This document shows positions 42,370 through 52,064 of a stretch of DNA of 64,000 nucleotides, one piece after another. Within the stretch, counting starts at the first letter, position 1; each line of letters begins with the position of its first letter. The notes below the pieces were generated by a model. It was not told where the DNA came from. It did no database searches and worked only from the letters and a program-made list of their open reading frames with translations. The translations under genes were made by a program, and so were the position numbers. Source of the DNA: an uncultured Christensenella sp. (lineage in GTDB: Bacteria; Bacillota; Clostridia; Christensenellales; UBA3700); assembly GCA_910579785.1 (NCBI GenBank), contig CAJTVJ010000003.1, positions 59,480 through 123,479 of the forward strand, in the 5' to 3' direction.

Positions 42370-42420
42370 AAAATATATAAAATAAAAATATATTACTTTT
42401 GCGAGGAACAGTCAGGATAT

Positions 42421-44079
42421 ATGAAAACCGATATTGAGATTGCAAACAGCGTCACACTTATGCCGATATGCAAAATAGCTAAGAAGCTGGGCATCAGCGA
42501 AGAAGAGCTAGAACTTTACGGAAATTACAAAGCAAAGATATCCAAGACTCCGTCGCCCAAGAGCGACAACTTGGTGCTTGTCACGGCGATAAATCCCACT
42601 GCTTTCGGCGAGGGAAAGACGACGACGTCCATAGGACTTGCCGACGGAATGAGCAAGCTGGGCAAGAAAGTGTGTCTTGCGCTGAGAGAGCCTTCGCTCG
42701 GTCCTGTATTCGGTATCAAAGGCGGCGCGACGGGCGGCGGTATGGCGCAGATCGCGCCCATGCAGGACATCAACTTGCATTTCACGGGAGATATGCACGC
42801 GATAACTACGGCAAACAATCTCATCTCCGCAATACTTGACAATCACATAATGCAGGGCAACGAGCTGAATATAGATATAGACAACGTCATTTGGAAGCGT
42901 TGTATGGATATGAACGACAGGGCGTTGAGATATATCGAGGTAGGCAAGGGCGGACCTAAGGACGGTGTTGAGAGAAAGGACGGATTTAATATCACCGCGG
43001 CGTCAGAGATAATGGCGATACTCTGTCTTGCCAAGGACATGGCTGACCTCAAAGAGAGGATAGGCAACATAATCGTCGCTTACAGCAAGGACGGCAGGGC
43101 GGTCACTGCGAGAGATTTGGAAGTCGTCGACAGCGTTGCTATCGTACTAAAAGACGCGTTGAAGCCCAATCTTGTTCAGACTTTGGAGGGGACGCCTGCT
43201 ATCGTACACGGCGGACCTTTTGCCAATATAGCGCACGGCTGCAACACCGTCATTGCCACCAAGCTTGCAATGAGCGTGGCAGATTACGTCGTCACGGAGG
43301 CAGGTTTCGGCGCAGACCTAGGCGCGGAGAAATTTCTTGATATTAAGTGCAGAGTCGCAGGCATAAGACCAAAGGCGGTCGTACTCGTCGCTACGGTGAG
43401 AGCGTTGAAATACAACGGCGGAATTAAGAAAGAGGACGTGGCGAAAGAAGATTTGCAGGCATTGGAGAAGGGACTTCCCAATCTTGTGGGACATATCCGC
43501 AATCTTCGCGACGTATACGGAGTCAACGTCGTGGTTGCCGTCAACAGATTCTTGACTGACACCGACAGCGAGATACGTATGATAGAGGACGCCTGCAAGA
43601 GCGAAGGCGCGGTATGCGCGCTTTGCGAATGTTGGGCAAAGGGCGGCGACGGCTCTATAGAGCTTGCAAAGGCAGTCATAAAAGAATTGGAAAAACCGTC
43701 GAAATTGCAATTTGCATACGACCTTGACATGAGCGTAGAGGATAAGATAAACGCGGTCGCGACCAAGGTATACGGCGCGGCAGGCGTGGAATATACCGAC
43801 GCGGCAAAGGCTAGCCTTGCCAAGATAAAAGAGCTGGGCAAAGACAAATTGCCCGTATGTATTGCCAAGACGCAATATTCCTTCTCCGACGATATGAAGC
43901 TGCTGGGAAGACCGACAGGCTTTACGATGACGGTGCGCGATATCGAGATAAGAGGGGGCGCAGGATTCCTGGTCGTGGTATGCGGCAGTATCATGCTGAT
44001 GCCGGGACTTGGCAAGAGACCGAGCGCATTGAATATGACAATCGATTCGCAAAGCGGAGAGATAAAGGGGTTGTTCTAA
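42421..44079 (+). CDS. fhs: Formate-tetrahydrofolate ligase
   Basis: A 552-residue enzyme (usual length ~556) that joins formate to tetrahydrofolate with ATP, giving 10-formyl-THF for purine and fMet synthesis or for one-carbon fermentation. The ATP-binding loop is NPTAFGEGKTTTSIGLADG, and REPSLGPVFGIKGGATGGG and DMHAITTANNLISAILDNH are near-universal in the family. The formate used may be produced in metabolism and also serves NrdD. The frame opens 22 codons earlier with a non-ATG codon; the ATG at 42421 follows CAGGA and gives the standard N-terminus. Confidence 0.97.
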   Translation: MKTDIEIANSVTLMPICKIAKKLGISEEELELYGNYKAKISKTPSPKSDNLVLVTAINPTAFGEGKTTTSIGLADGMSKLGKKVCLALREPSLGPVFGIKGGATGGGMAQIAPMQDINLHFTGDMHAITTANNLISAILDNHIMQGNELNIDIDNVIWKRCMDMNDRALRYIEVGKGGPKDGVERKDGFNITAASEIMAILCLAKDMADLKERIGNIIVAYSKDGRAVTARDLEVVDSVAIVLKDALKPNLVQTLEGTPAIVHGGPFANIAHGCNTVIATKLAMSVADYVVTEAGFGADLGAEKFLDIKCRVAGIRPKAVVLVATVRALKYNGGIKKEDVAKEDLQALEKGLPNLVGHIRNLRDVYGVNVVVAVNRFLTDTDSEIRMIEDACKSEGAVCALCECWAKGGDGSIELAKAVIKELEKPSKLQFAYDLDMSVEDKINAVATKVYGAAGVEYTDAAKASLAKIKELGKDKLPVCIAKTQYSFSDDMKLLGRPTGFTMTVRDIEIRGGAGFLVVVCGSIMLMPGLGKRPSALNMTIDSQSGEIKGLF

Positions 44080-44094
44080 AAACACTTAAAAAGC

Positions 44095-44127
44095 ATTGTA
44101 AACTTTTATCTCAAAAGAGTTTACAAT
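44095..44127 (+). terminator. Stem-loop after fhs
   Basis: A 9-bp perfect stem (ATTGTAAAC / GTTTACAAT) with an A/T-rich loop, followed by A-rich rather than T-rich sequence; perhaps an RNA-stabilising hairpin. Confidence 0.4.
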
Positions 44128-44148
44128 ATCAAAAAAGAAAACAGACTT

Positions 44149-44177
44149 CGGGAATGATAGTGAGCTATCAACTCCCG
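44149..44177 (+). promoter_or_regulatory. Hairpin directly before the glnS ribosome binding site
   Basis: CGGGA / TCCCG enclose an inner GATAG / CTATC stem. It ends four bases before AAAGGAAG of glnS. I see no T-box sequence (AGGGTGG), so a T-box is not supported. Confidence 0.4.
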
Positions 44178-44190
44178 ATAAAGGAAGTAT

Positions 44191-45825
44191 ATGGAAGAGA
44201 TCAAGTCAACGAATTTTATTGAAGAGTTTATCAACAAGGACTTAGCGGACGGCAAGATAGAAGAAGTTGTCACGCGTTTTCCGCCCGAGCCAAACGGATA
44301 TCTGCATATAGGTCATGCCAAATCGCTTTGCATCAATTTCGGTATGAAAGAAAAATACAACGGCAAGTGTAATTTGCGCTATGACGACACCAATCCCAGC
44401 AAGGAGGACGTCGAGTACGTCAACTCTATCAAAGAGGATATCAAGTGGCTGGGCTTTGAGTGGGACGAAGAATTGTATGCGTCGGACTATTTCGACAGAA
44501 TGTACGACTGCGCCGTGCTGCTTATCAAAAAGGGATTGGCATACGTCTGCGACTATACGGCAGAGCAGATAAAGGCTACGAGAGGCACGTTGACTCAACC
44601 TGGCGAAGAAAGTCCGTGGAGAGGCAGAAGCATTGAAGAAAATCTCAGACTTTTTGAAGAGATGAAAGAGGGCAAGTATGCCGACGGCACCAAGGTGCTG
44701 CGCGCGAAGATTGATATGGCAAGTCCCAATATCAACATGCGCGATCCCGTCATATACAGAGTGCTTAGGGCGACCCATCACCGCACGGGCGATAAGTGGT
44801 GCATATATCCGATGTATGACTTTGCGCATCCGCTTGAAGACGCATTCGAGGGTATCACGCACAGCATATGCACGCTGGAATTTGAAGACCACAGACCGCT
44901 CTACGATTGGGTAAAGGTAAATTGCGGTTTCGGTGATTTCCCAAGACAGATAGAATTTGCAAGACTTGGCATGACAAGGACGATAATGTCAAAAAGATAT
45001 CTCAAAAAACTCGTCGACGAGGGCAAGGTAAGCGGTTGGTCAGACCCAAGAATGCCCACGCTGTCGGGTATGAAAGAGAGAGGATATCCGCCTGAGGCTA
45101 TCAGGAGATTTTGTCAGGAGATCGGCGTATCAAAGAGCCAAAGCGAAGTAGACGTGTGTATGTTGGAACATTTTGTCAGAGATTATCTCAACGTCAACGC
45201 AGACAGAATGATGGTCGTCAAGGATCCGATAAAGCTCATCGTCGCCAATGCGGCAGAGGACGAGATATATCAGATAGAGAACAATCCCAATGCAGAAGTT
45301 AAGACGACGCACGCGGTATCGTTCAGCAGAGAACTATATATAGACAGAGACGACTTCGCTCCCGTTCCGCCTCCTAAGTACAAGAGACTTGTGCCGGGCG
45401 GCAAGGTGAGATTGAAGGGAAGTTATATCCTCGAATACGTCTCGCACGAGTGCGACGCAGACGGCAACGTGACCAGCGTGACCTGCAACTATATTCCCGA
45501 TTCGATAAGCGGCGGAGTAAACGCATCGATCAAAGTCAAGGGCGTAATACAGTGGGTCAACGCCAAAGACTGCATAGACTTGACTTTGCACGAATATGAT
45601 TATTTGCTGTTGGACGGCGACGGAGATTTCAACGACAGACTTACTCCCGACAGCCACAAGATATATCCCAACGCCAAGGGCGAGCGCTATCTGAGCGATG
45701 CAAAGCAATACGACAGATTCCAATTTATGAGAATGGGATATTTCAGCGCGGTCAAGGACTATGGCAAAGACGGCAAATACGAGTTTAATCAAATTACGGG
45801 GTTGAAAGACAGCTATGGCAAATAA
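44191..45825 (+). CDS. glnS: Glutaminyl-tRNA synthetase
   Basis: A 544-residue class I aminoacyl-tRNA synthetase. The HIGH motif is in TRFPPEPNGYLHIGHAKS (about 30-48), the KMSKS equivalent is TIMSKRYLKKLV, and the region TRGTLTQPGEESPWRGRS is typical of GlnRS. The C-terminal half is the anticodon-binding beta-barrel. Direct charging of tRNA-Gln means the cell may not depend on the GatCAB transamidation route for Gln; presence of GlnRS is common in some but not all Firmicutes. It overlaps the next small gene by 11 bases and stands near asnA. Confidence 0.95.
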   Translation: MEEIKSTNFIEEFINKDLADGKIEEVVTRFPPEPNGYLHIGHAKSLCINFGMKEKYNGKCNLRYDDTNPSKEDVEYVNSIKEDIKWLGFEWDEELYASDYFDRMYDCAVLLIKKGLAYVCDYTAEQIKATRGTLTQPGEESPWRGRSIEENLRLFEEMKEGKYADGTKVLRAKIDMASPNINMRDPVIYRVLRATHHRTGDKWCIYPMYDFAHPLEDAFEGITHSICTLEFEDHRPLYDWVKVNCGFGDFPRQIEFARLGMTRTIMSKRYLKKLVDEGKVSGWSDPRMPTLSGMKERGYPPEAIRRFCQEIGVSKSQSEVDVCMLEHFVRDYLNVNADRMMVVKDPIKLIVANAAEDEIYQIENNPNAEVKTTHAVSFSRELYIDRDDFAPVPPPKYKRLVPGGKVRLKGSYILEYVSHECDADGNVTSVTCNYIPDSISGGVNASIKVKGVIQWVNAKDCIDLTLHEYDYLLLDGDGDFNDRLTPDSHKIYPNAKGERYLSDAKQYDRFQFMRMGYFSAVKDYGKDGKYEFNQITGLKDSYGK

Positions 45826-46318
45826 GTTATTCCAAAAACCAAAGACGATCAAAGAGGTGAGATATGAAGACGGCTCTTTGTCAAAACACAACGATAAGAA
45901 CGGCACAAAATATCTGATCTTCGACCCTAAGAATATCACTGCGTTTGAGTGCGTAAAAGGCGTTGCCAATCCAAGCGAGGGCGAGAATAAATTGGTGTAT
46001 ATCAAAGAGCGGCTTGCCTGCATGTGGGGCAATGAGGAGATCGAGGAATACGTGCTTGTCGACAAGGGTAGCAAGGATATATTCGACAGTCTCTGCGTTG
46101 AGAAAGTTGCGCTAGCCCATAAGCAGGATTTTATCAAGGCAAAGGTCGACGACGTGATTATCACGTATTCGCACAAAAAGGGAGCCTTTTCCCGTTTTCA
46201 TTACAACGTGTGGTTTGAGTACGACGATAATTACTATTATCTGTATATCAAGACGTGCGACGGCGGAAAGTTTAAGTCATTGATGGAAGAATTTTTGACT
46301 TACAAAAAGACAATTTAA
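45815..46318 (+). CDS. Conserved-looking protein of unknown function
   Basis: A 167-residue protein I do not recognise. It has no signal peptide or membrane segment. It is rich in beta strands and aromatic residues towards the end (FHYNVWFEYDDNYYYLYIKTCDGG) and has charged N-terminal helices. The start overlaps the end of glnS by 11 bases, and it is followed by asnA 20 bases later, so it is transcribed with an aminoacyl-tRNA synthetase and an amino-acid biosynthetic gene. Confidence 0.7.
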   Translation: MANKLFQKPKTIKEVRYEDGSLSKHNDKNGTKYLIFDPKNITAFECVKGVANPSEGENKLVYIKERLACMWGNEEIEEYVLVDKGSKDIFDSLCVEKVALAHKQDFIKAKVDDVIITYSHKKGAFSRFHYNVWFEYDDNYYYLYIKTCDGGKFKSLMEEFLTYKKTI

Positions 46319-46338
46319 CTGTTTATAAAAGGTGATAA

Positions 46339-47316
46339 ATGAAAGAATTAAGTTTGCTAAATACGCAGAAGGCTATCAAGGACTGCAAGGATATGTTTAT
46401 AGGCGCGCTTTCGCAAGAGCTGGATCTAAGCAGAGTGTCAGCGCCGCTTTTCGTATCCAAAGACAGCGGTTTCAACGACAACCTCAACGGCGTGGAGCGT
46501 CCTGTGACTTTTGATATAAAAGAGAGCGGAGTTGTTGCCGAGGTCGTGCATTCGCTTGCCAAGTGGAAGAGATTTGCATTAAAAAAGTACGGCTTTGAAA
46601 TGCACAAGGGGCTTTATACTGATATGAATGCGATAAGGCGCGACGAGATAGTCGACAATATTCATTCGATATACGTAGACCAATGGGATTGGGAGAAGGT
46701 CATAAGCGCAGAAGATCGCACGATCGATTATCTCAAATCCACTGTGAGAGGAATATATAAAGTCATAAGGAATACCTGCAAAGAGGTGAGGGCTAAATAC
46801 GGCCTTGGCGATTGCGATATGGCGGAAGATATAGCATTCGTCACCACGCAGCAGTTGGAAGACGAATATCCCGATATGACTCCTCAACAGAGAGAAAACG
46901 CTGCCGCAAAGAAGTACGGCGCGGTATTTATAATGCAGATAGGCGGCTTGCTCAAAAGCGGCAATAAGCACGACGGCAGAGCGCCGGACTATGACGATTG
47001 GTCGCTCAACGGAGATATCTTCGTCGATTATCCCACGATAGGCAGAGGCTTGGAGCTTTCCTCGATGGGCATAAGAGTAGACAGAGAATCTTTGCTCTCT
47101 CAGCTCAAAAGCGAAAACGCGCTTGATAGGCTTGAATTGCCTTTCCATAAGGCGTTGGCTGACGGACAGCTGCCCCTTTCGATAGGCGGCGGAATAGGTC
47201 AGTCAAGACTGTGTATGTTCATACTCGGCAAGCGTCATATAGGAGAAGTTCAGCCTTCGATATGGAGCCAAAGAGAACTTGACGAGTGCGAGGCTAAGGG
47301 AATAAAACTGCTTTGA
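46339..47316 (+). CDS. asnA: Aspartate-ammonia ligase (asparagine synthetase A)
   Basis: A 325-residue enzyme that makes asparagine from aspartate, ATP and free ammonia; its fold is that of class II aminoacyl-tRNA synthetases. Family motifs are SAPLFVSKDSGFNDNLNG, ERPVTFDIK, KGLYTDMNAIRRDE, and the ATP-binding LSIGGGIGQSRLCMFILGK near the C-terminus. AAGGTG precedes the start. It fits with GdhA as an ammonia-assimilating step. Confidence 0.96.
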   Translation: MKELSLLNTQKAIKDCKDMFIGALSQELDLSRVSAPLFVSKDSGFNDNLNGVERPVTFDIKESGVVAEVVHSLAKWKRFALKKYGFEMHKGLYTDMNAIRRDEIVDNIHSIYVDQWDWEKVISAEDRTIDYLKSTVRGIYKVIRNTCKEVRAKYGLGDCDMAEDIAFVTTQQLEDEYPDMTPQQRENAAAKKYGAVFIMQIGGLLKSGNKHDGRAPDYDDWSLNGDIFVDYPTIGRGLELSSMGIRVDRESLLSQLKSENALDRLELPFHKALADGQLPLSIGGGIGQSRLCMFILGKRHIGEVQPSIWSQRELDECEAKGIKLL

Positions 47317-47390
47317 TACGTCGGCGCAGAAAAAATACGGAAAAGCGCGTTTAGTATAGATAAAAAGCACGAAAGCAAAAAAGGATGGCT

Positions 47391-48473
47391 ATGAATTATT
47401 TGTTCTTTGATATAGAATGTTCTAACTGTTTCGGCGGACACGGCAAGATATGTTCGCTTGGCTACGTGCTTGCCGACAGCCGTTTTAACGTATTGGAGCA
47501 AAAAGATATTCTCGTCAATCCCAAGAGTAAGTTTTATTTGAGGCGCGGCAACGGAGAGGGCATTGAACTTGGCTATCCGGAGGAAGAATTTTTTAAGGCT
47601 CCCGACTTTGCAAGTCTATACCCTAGATTTAAGGAGTTGTTGGAAGACCCTGAGGTAATCGTATTCGGTCACTCCGTCAACAATGACATCAACTTCTTGC
47701 TCTCTGAATGCGTGAGGTATAAGCAGCCGTATTTTACTTTCAACGCATACGATACGCAGATATTGCACAGACATTTTATGCCCGAGAGCAAAGAGAACGG
47801 ACTTGGCAAGATATGCGAGACTTTTGAGATACCGGTGGACAATCTTCACAGAAGCGACTACGACGCATATCTGACTATGCAGGTCGCCAAGAAGATATGC
47901 GAAATAAAACATACTGACATCGAGGGATTGCTGCACGAGTGTCCAGACTGCTATTACTCCGTTGACAACGGCGTAGTAAAAAACCATTATGCCGTCATAT
48001 CTTATACTAAGAGACTTGCCTCGTTTGCCAAGCATATAAAACCCGATACGGTGCTTTTAAAACGCAGCAAGATAGTAGACAAACACTTTTGTTTTTCTAT
48101 GTCGTTTGAAAAGGATAAATTCAAACAAGCGCTGTTGCTTGTCAATTTCATACGGCGCTACGGCGGAGTATATTCGCAAAAGCTCTCCAAAATGCACTAC
48201 TTTTTGCCATACGGAGAGGAATGTCTGCGCACTAAGAACGTACTTCAAGTTGTGGCAAGCGAGAATATCACGTTGCTTGATGAAGCCATGCTTTTGGATA
48301 TGCTCGGCATACCGCAGAAGATGTATGACGAGGCGTGTACTTGGAGTATCGGCAGACTGAGAAATTACGGGATGCCGAAGGGCAGGAAGCCTAAGGCGAA
48401 GAAACCCGTCGCCGATAATGCCGACGGTAACGGAAATAAAACAAAGGCATCTAAGCCGTCGCAAAGCGATTGA
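47391..48473 (+). CDS. DEDDh exonuclease with BRCT-like domain
   Basis: A 360-residue protein. Residues ~1-175 form a DnaQ-fold 3'-5' exonuclease: motif I FDIECSN (Asp/Glu), motif II FGHSVNNDINFL, and motif III HRSDYDAYLT with the His and Asp of the DEDDh type. Residues ~225-310 (HFCFSMSFEKDKFK, IRRYGGVYSQKLSKMHYFL) look like a BRCT domain, a protein- or DNA-end-binding module. The C-terminal 35 residues are Lys/Pro-rich. The ATG at 47391 is chosen because AAAAGG is then six bases away. Probably a DNA repair or RNA-processing nuclease. Confidence 0.82.
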   Translation: MNYLFFDIECSNCFGGHGKICSLGYVLADSRFNVLEQKDILVNPKSKFYLRRGNGEGIELGYPEEEFFKAPDFASLYPRFKELLEDPEVIVFGHSVNNDINFLLSECVRYKQPYFTFNAYDTQILHRHFMPESKENGLGKICETFEIPVDNLHRSDYDAYLTMQVAKKICEIKHTDIEGLLHECPDCYYSVDNGVVKNHYAVISYTKRLASFAKHIKPDTVLLKRSKIVDKHFCFSMSFEKDKFKQALLLVNFIRRYGGVYSQKLSKMHYFLPYGEECLRTKNVLQVVASENITLLDEAMLLDMLGIPQKMYDEACTWSIGRLRNYGMPKGRKPKAKKPVADNADGNGNKTKASKPSQSD

Positions 48474-48490
48474 TATGTCAAGAGGATAAT

Positions 48491-49834
48491 ATGCAAGATC
48501 TTCCGCAGGAATTTTTGTTGAGAATGGAGAGAATGCTTGGAGAGGAATATCCAAGTTTTTTAGCCAGCTATGAGAAAGAGCGAAGCTACGGTTTGAGACT
48601 CAACACCTTGAAATGCGCAGACGTATCTGCTATAAAAGAATATAATTTACGTTCCGTCGAATGGTGCAAAGACGGATATTATTACGTCGCCGACGAGCGC
48701 CCTGGAAAGAGCGTGTTGCATGAGGGCGGCGCTTTTTACATCCAAGAGCCCAGCGCGATGTCTGTCGTCGAGAGCATGGATATACGCAAGGGAGACGCGG
48801 TGCTGGACTTGTGCGCCGCGCCGGGAGGAAAGAGCAGCCAGATAGCGTGCAAACTTGACGGCGCGGGTATATTGATATCCAATGAGATAGTACAGTCGAG
48901 GGCAAAGATACTTTCGCAAAATATAGAGAGAATGGGCGTGAGAAATTGTGTCGTGCTCAACGAAAGTCCGGACAGGCTGTCTTCTAGATTTGAGGGTATG
49001 TTTGACAGGATATTGGTGGACGCGCCTTGCTCCGGCGAAGGTATGTTTCGCAAAAATCCTCTTGCAGTGGGCGAGTGGTCGGAGCAAAACGTCGAGGCAT
49101 GCAAGAAAAGACAGTTGTCAATACTTGTTGAAGCTGCCAAGATGCTTAAATCCGACGGTATCATTGCATATTCTACCTGCACTTTTTCTATGCAGGAGAA
49201 CGAAGAGGTCGTCGGTGAGTTTTTGGCGGACAATCCCGACTTTGAAGTGCAAGAGAGCAGCTTTAAATTCAGCCGAGGGTATGCGATAGGAGACGACGTA
49301 TTGAATTTTCAGCTGGCAAAGACCAATAGGATATTTCCTCATAAGGTCGAGGGAGAGGGGCATTTCTTTGCGATATTGAAAAGGCGCGGACAGCCGCAAT
49401 CGAGAAAGTACGCGTGTCAAGAGCGCAAAGCCGACCCAAAAGCCGTCAAAGAATATAGGATATGGCAGGAGGAAAATCTCAAAGTGTCGTTTGACGCAGA
49501 TTTATCTTTCGGTCAGATACTGTACGCTATGCCTGCCGCAACGCCTAGACTTGACGGATTGAAAGTGGAGAGAGCAGGCTTGCAGCTCGGCGAGTATAAG
49601 AAAAACAGATTTTTGCCGTCGCATTCGCTGGCAATGTCGCTCAGACCATGCGAGGCGAAGAGGTGCATAGAGCTTGACGAAGACGCGGCGTATAAATATC
49701 TCAGCGGATATACCTTTGACTGCGACGTCAAAGGCTGGGCGCTTGTCGCTTATAGAGGAGTGTCGCTGGGATGGTGCAAAGGCGACGGAGCATGCGCCAA
49801 AAATCATTATCCAAAGGGGTTGAGATTGTTATGA
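48491..49834 (+). CDS. RsmB/RsmF-family RNA m5C methyltransferase
   Basis: A 447-residue SAM-dependent cytosine-5 RNA methyltransferase of the NOP2/Sun family. The SAM motif is VLDLCAAPGGKSSQIA, the two catalytic cysteines are in DAPCSGEGMFRKNP and YSTCTFSMQENEE. The C-terminal ~110 residues form the extra domain (residual PUA-like/FMU type) found in RsmF and YebU-like proteins, which methylate 16S rRNA C1407 or nearby sites. The ATG at 48491 follows AGAGGA. It overlaps the next gene by four bases (ATGA). Confidence 0.9.
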   Translation: MQDLPQEFLLRMERMLGEEYPSFLASYEKERSYGLRLNTLKCADVSAIKEYNLRSVEWCKDGYYYVADERPGKSVLHEGGAFYIQEPSAMSVVESMDIRKGDAVLDLCAAPGGKSSQIACKLDGAGILISNEIVQSRAKILSQNIERMGVRNCVVLNESPDRLSSRFEGMFDRILVDAPCSGEGMFRKNPLAVGEWSEQNVEACKKRQLSILVEAAKMLKSDGIIAYSTCTFSMQENEEVVGEFLADNPDFEVQESSFKFSRGYAIGDDVLNFQLAKTNRIFPHKVEGEGHFFAILKRRGQPQSRKYACQERKADPKAVKEYRIWQEENLKVSFDADLSFGQILYAMPAATPRLDGLKVERAGLQLGEYKKNRFLPSHSLAMSLRPCEAKRCIELDEDAAYKYLSGYTFDCDVKGWALVAYRGVSLGWCKGDGACAKNHYPKGLRLL

Positions 49835-50778
49835 ATATTGTCATACTTGACGGATATACCACAGACGAGAGAGAGCTTGGCTGGCAGGGACTTGAAGAAC
49901 TTGGCGAGGTGACCTATTACGAGCGTACTTCTCCTTGCGACGTCGTCAATAGGGCAAAAAATGCCGATATACTCATATCTAATAAGGTGATACTGTCAAG
50001 AGAGGTGCTTTGTCAGCTTGACAAGCTCAAATATATAGGTCTGCTTTCGACGGGATTCAACGTCGTCGATTTGGAATATGCAAAAGAAAAGAATATACCC
50101 GTATGCAATATCCCAAATTACTCGACCAAATCAGTCGCTCAGTTGACGATAGCTTTGATTTTGGAATTGGCAATGGGCGTGGGCAGGCATGCGGCGTCGG
50201 TCAACGGCGGAGATTGGTGCAGGTGCAAAGATTTTTGTTATCGAGTGCAGGATATCACAGAGCTTGACGGCAAGACGATAGGGCTTATAGGTTACGGCGC
50301 GATAGCAAAAGAGGTCGCGAAGATAGCAAGCGCTTTTGGAATGAAAGTGCTTGCATATAGGCGCAGCGCATTTAGCGACAGCATTGCAAAGGCGACGTCG
50401 CTTGAAGAGATATACCGTCAAAGCGACGTGATAAGTCTGCACTGTCCTATGAATAAAGACAGCGACAGATTGATAGACAAAATCGCGATATCCAAGATGA
50501 AAGACGGAGTGCTTTTGATAAACACCGCAAGGGGCGGCGTAGTAGACGAAGGAGCGTTGAGAGAGGGCTTGGACAGCGGCAGGATAGGCGGATATGCCGC
50601 CGACGTGCTTTCAACGGAGCCGCCGACAGCCGACAATAGATTGATAGGCGCGCCCAACTGTTATATCACGCCTCACATAGCGTGGGCTTCGAGAGAGGCG
50701 AGGGAGAGACTGATATCTATCGCTGTGTCCAACGTCAAAGGCTTTTTGGCAGGCAAGGTGCAAAACTGCGTATATTAG
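49831..50778 (+). CDS. D-2-hydroxyacid dehydrogenase
   Basis: A 315-residue NAD(P)-dependent dehydrogenase of the D-isomer family (glycerate/hydroxypyruvate reductase type). NAD binding is shown by GLIGYGAIAKEVAKIA; the catalytic Arg lies in NTARGGVVDEGALREG, and the catalytic His in TPHIAWASREARERL. The likely reaction is reduction of hydroxypyruvate or another 2-keto acid. It directly overlaps the methyltransferase gene and precedes an aminotransferase by about 60 bases, so a 2-keto acid step could link them, but this is inference. Confidence 0.88.
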   Translation: MNIVILDGYTTDERELGWQGLEELGEVTYYERTSPCDVVNRAKNADILISNKVILSREVLCQLDKLKYIGLLSTGFNVVDLEYAKEKNIPVCNIPNYSTKSVAQLTIALILELAMGVGRHAASVNGGDWCRCKDFCYRVQDITELDGKTIGLIGYGAIAKEVAKIASAFGMKVLAYRRSAFSDSIAKATSLEEIYRQSDVISLHCPMNKDSDRLIDKIAISKMKDGVLLINTARGGVVDEGALREGLDSGRIGGYAADVLSTEPPTADNRLIGAPNCYITPHIAWASREARERLISIAVSNVKGFLAGKVQNCVY

Positions 50779-50839
50779 AGATACGGCATAGAGGATAAGT
50801 ATATATAGCAACGGCGCAAATATGCGCGAGGGAGATAAT

Positions 50840-52027
50840 ATGATTTCAAATAAGATGAGCGAAATAATGAAGTCGGGGTCGGCAATAAGAGCAATGTTTG
50901 AAGAGGGCAAAAAACTTGCTAAGAAGTACGGGAAAGAAAACGTCTTTGACTTTTCTCTCGGCAATCCCAACGTGCCTGCTCCAAAAGCTGTGGGCGAAGC
51001 CATTGCACAGATAGCAAGGGAGATAGATCCCGTCGCGTTGCACGGGTATATGCTCAACAGCGGTTTTGAGAGTACGCGTAAGGCTATTGCCGACGACCTC
51101 AACGAGAGATATCAGACCTCTTTTGGATATAGCAATATCATAATGACAGTGGGCGCGGCAGGAGGACTTAACGTTGCCCTTAAAGCAGTGATAAACGAGG
51201 GGGACGAGGTGATAGTATTCGCTCCATACTTTGGGGAATACAACAATTACGTTGCCAACGCGGGCGGCAAGGTCGTCGTCATACCTCCCGTTCCGCCGAC
51301 TTTTCAGCCTGACTTGCAGGCGTTGGAGAGCGCGTTGAACGAGAAGACGAAGGCGGTCATTATCAATTCTCCCAACAATCCCACGGGCGTGATATACGGA
51401 GAAGAAGTGCTGACAAAGCTTGGCAGAATACTTACTGATGGCAGCAAGAAAAAGGGCGAGGCAATATATCTTATATCCGACGAGCCTTACAGAGAACTCG
51501 TATACGATTGTAAGTCAGCGCCTTTTGTCACAAAATATTATGACAATACGATAGTGGGATATTCTTATTCAAAATCACTTTCGCTTCCCGGAGAGAGAAT
51601 AGGTTATCTTGCAATACCCAACGAGGCGGAAGATTGCGACAATTTGCTTGCGGCTTGTTCTGTCGCGACGAGAATATTGGGCTTTGTCAACGCTCCGTCG
51701 CTTCAACAGCTTGTTATAGAGAGATGCGTCAAACAGCCTGTCGACGCAAGTCCTTACGACAGAAACAGGAAGCTGCTGCTCAACGCATTGAGGGAATACG
51801 GCTTTGAGTGCGTGCAGCCTGAGGGGGCGTTTTATCTATTCGTCAAGTGTCCTATTGCCGAAGAGGAGTTTGTAGCCAAGGCAAAGTCGCATAATATACT
51901 TATCGTGGGCGGCAAGAGTTTTGCATGCGAGGGATACGTCAGGATAGCTTATTGCGTGAGCTATGATACGATAGAAAGATCGTTGCCGCATTTCAAAGCT
52001 TTGGCGAAAGAGACTGTGGCAAAATAA
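50840..52027 (+). CDS. Class I/II pyridoxal-phosphate aminotransferase
   Basis: A 395-residue fold-type-I aminotransferase. Visible landmarks are FSLGNPNVPAPKAV, the PLP pocket VGAAGGLNVALKAVINEGDEV, NSPNNPTGVIY with the conserved Asn, DEPYRELVYD, and the Schiff-base Lys in SYSKSLSLPGERIGYLA. Substrate probably aspartate or an aromatic/branched amino acid; it is not assignable from motifs. The start has GGGAG at good spacing. Part of a loose plus-strand run with the hydroxyacid dehydrogenase and mutarotase. Confidence 0.92.
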   Translation: MISNKMSEIMKSGSAIRAMFEEGKKLAKKYGKENVFDFSLGNPNVPAPKAVGEAIAQIAREIDPVALHGYMLNSGFESTRKAIADDLNERYQTSFGYSNIIMTVGAAGGLNVALKAVINEGDEVIVFAPYFGEYNNYVANAGGKVVVIPPVPPTFQPDLQALESALNEKTKAVIINSPNNPTGVIYGEEVLTKLGRILTDGSKKKGEAIYLISDEPYRELVYDCKSAPFVTKYYDNTIVGYSYSKSLSLPGERIGYLAIPNEAEDCDNLLAACSVATRILGFVNAPSLQQLVIERCVKQPVDASPYDRNRKLLLNALREYGFECVQPEGAFYLFVKCPIAEEEFVAKAKSHNILIVGGKSFACEGYVRIAYCVSYDTIERSLPHFKALAKETVAK

Positions 52028-52064
52028 GACCGCCGACAGCAAATATATGTATAAAGGAGAGATT

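Noticed and set aside
42355..42420. N-terminal extension of formate-tetrahydrofolate ligase
   Set aside because: The extension starts at a non-ATG codon inside the promoter region; the ATG at 42421 has a ribosome binding site and gives the usual N-terminus.
44080..44190. T-box riboswitch before glnS
   Set aside because: No AGGGTGG-type T-box sequence or specifier stem can be found; only two simple hairpins are present.
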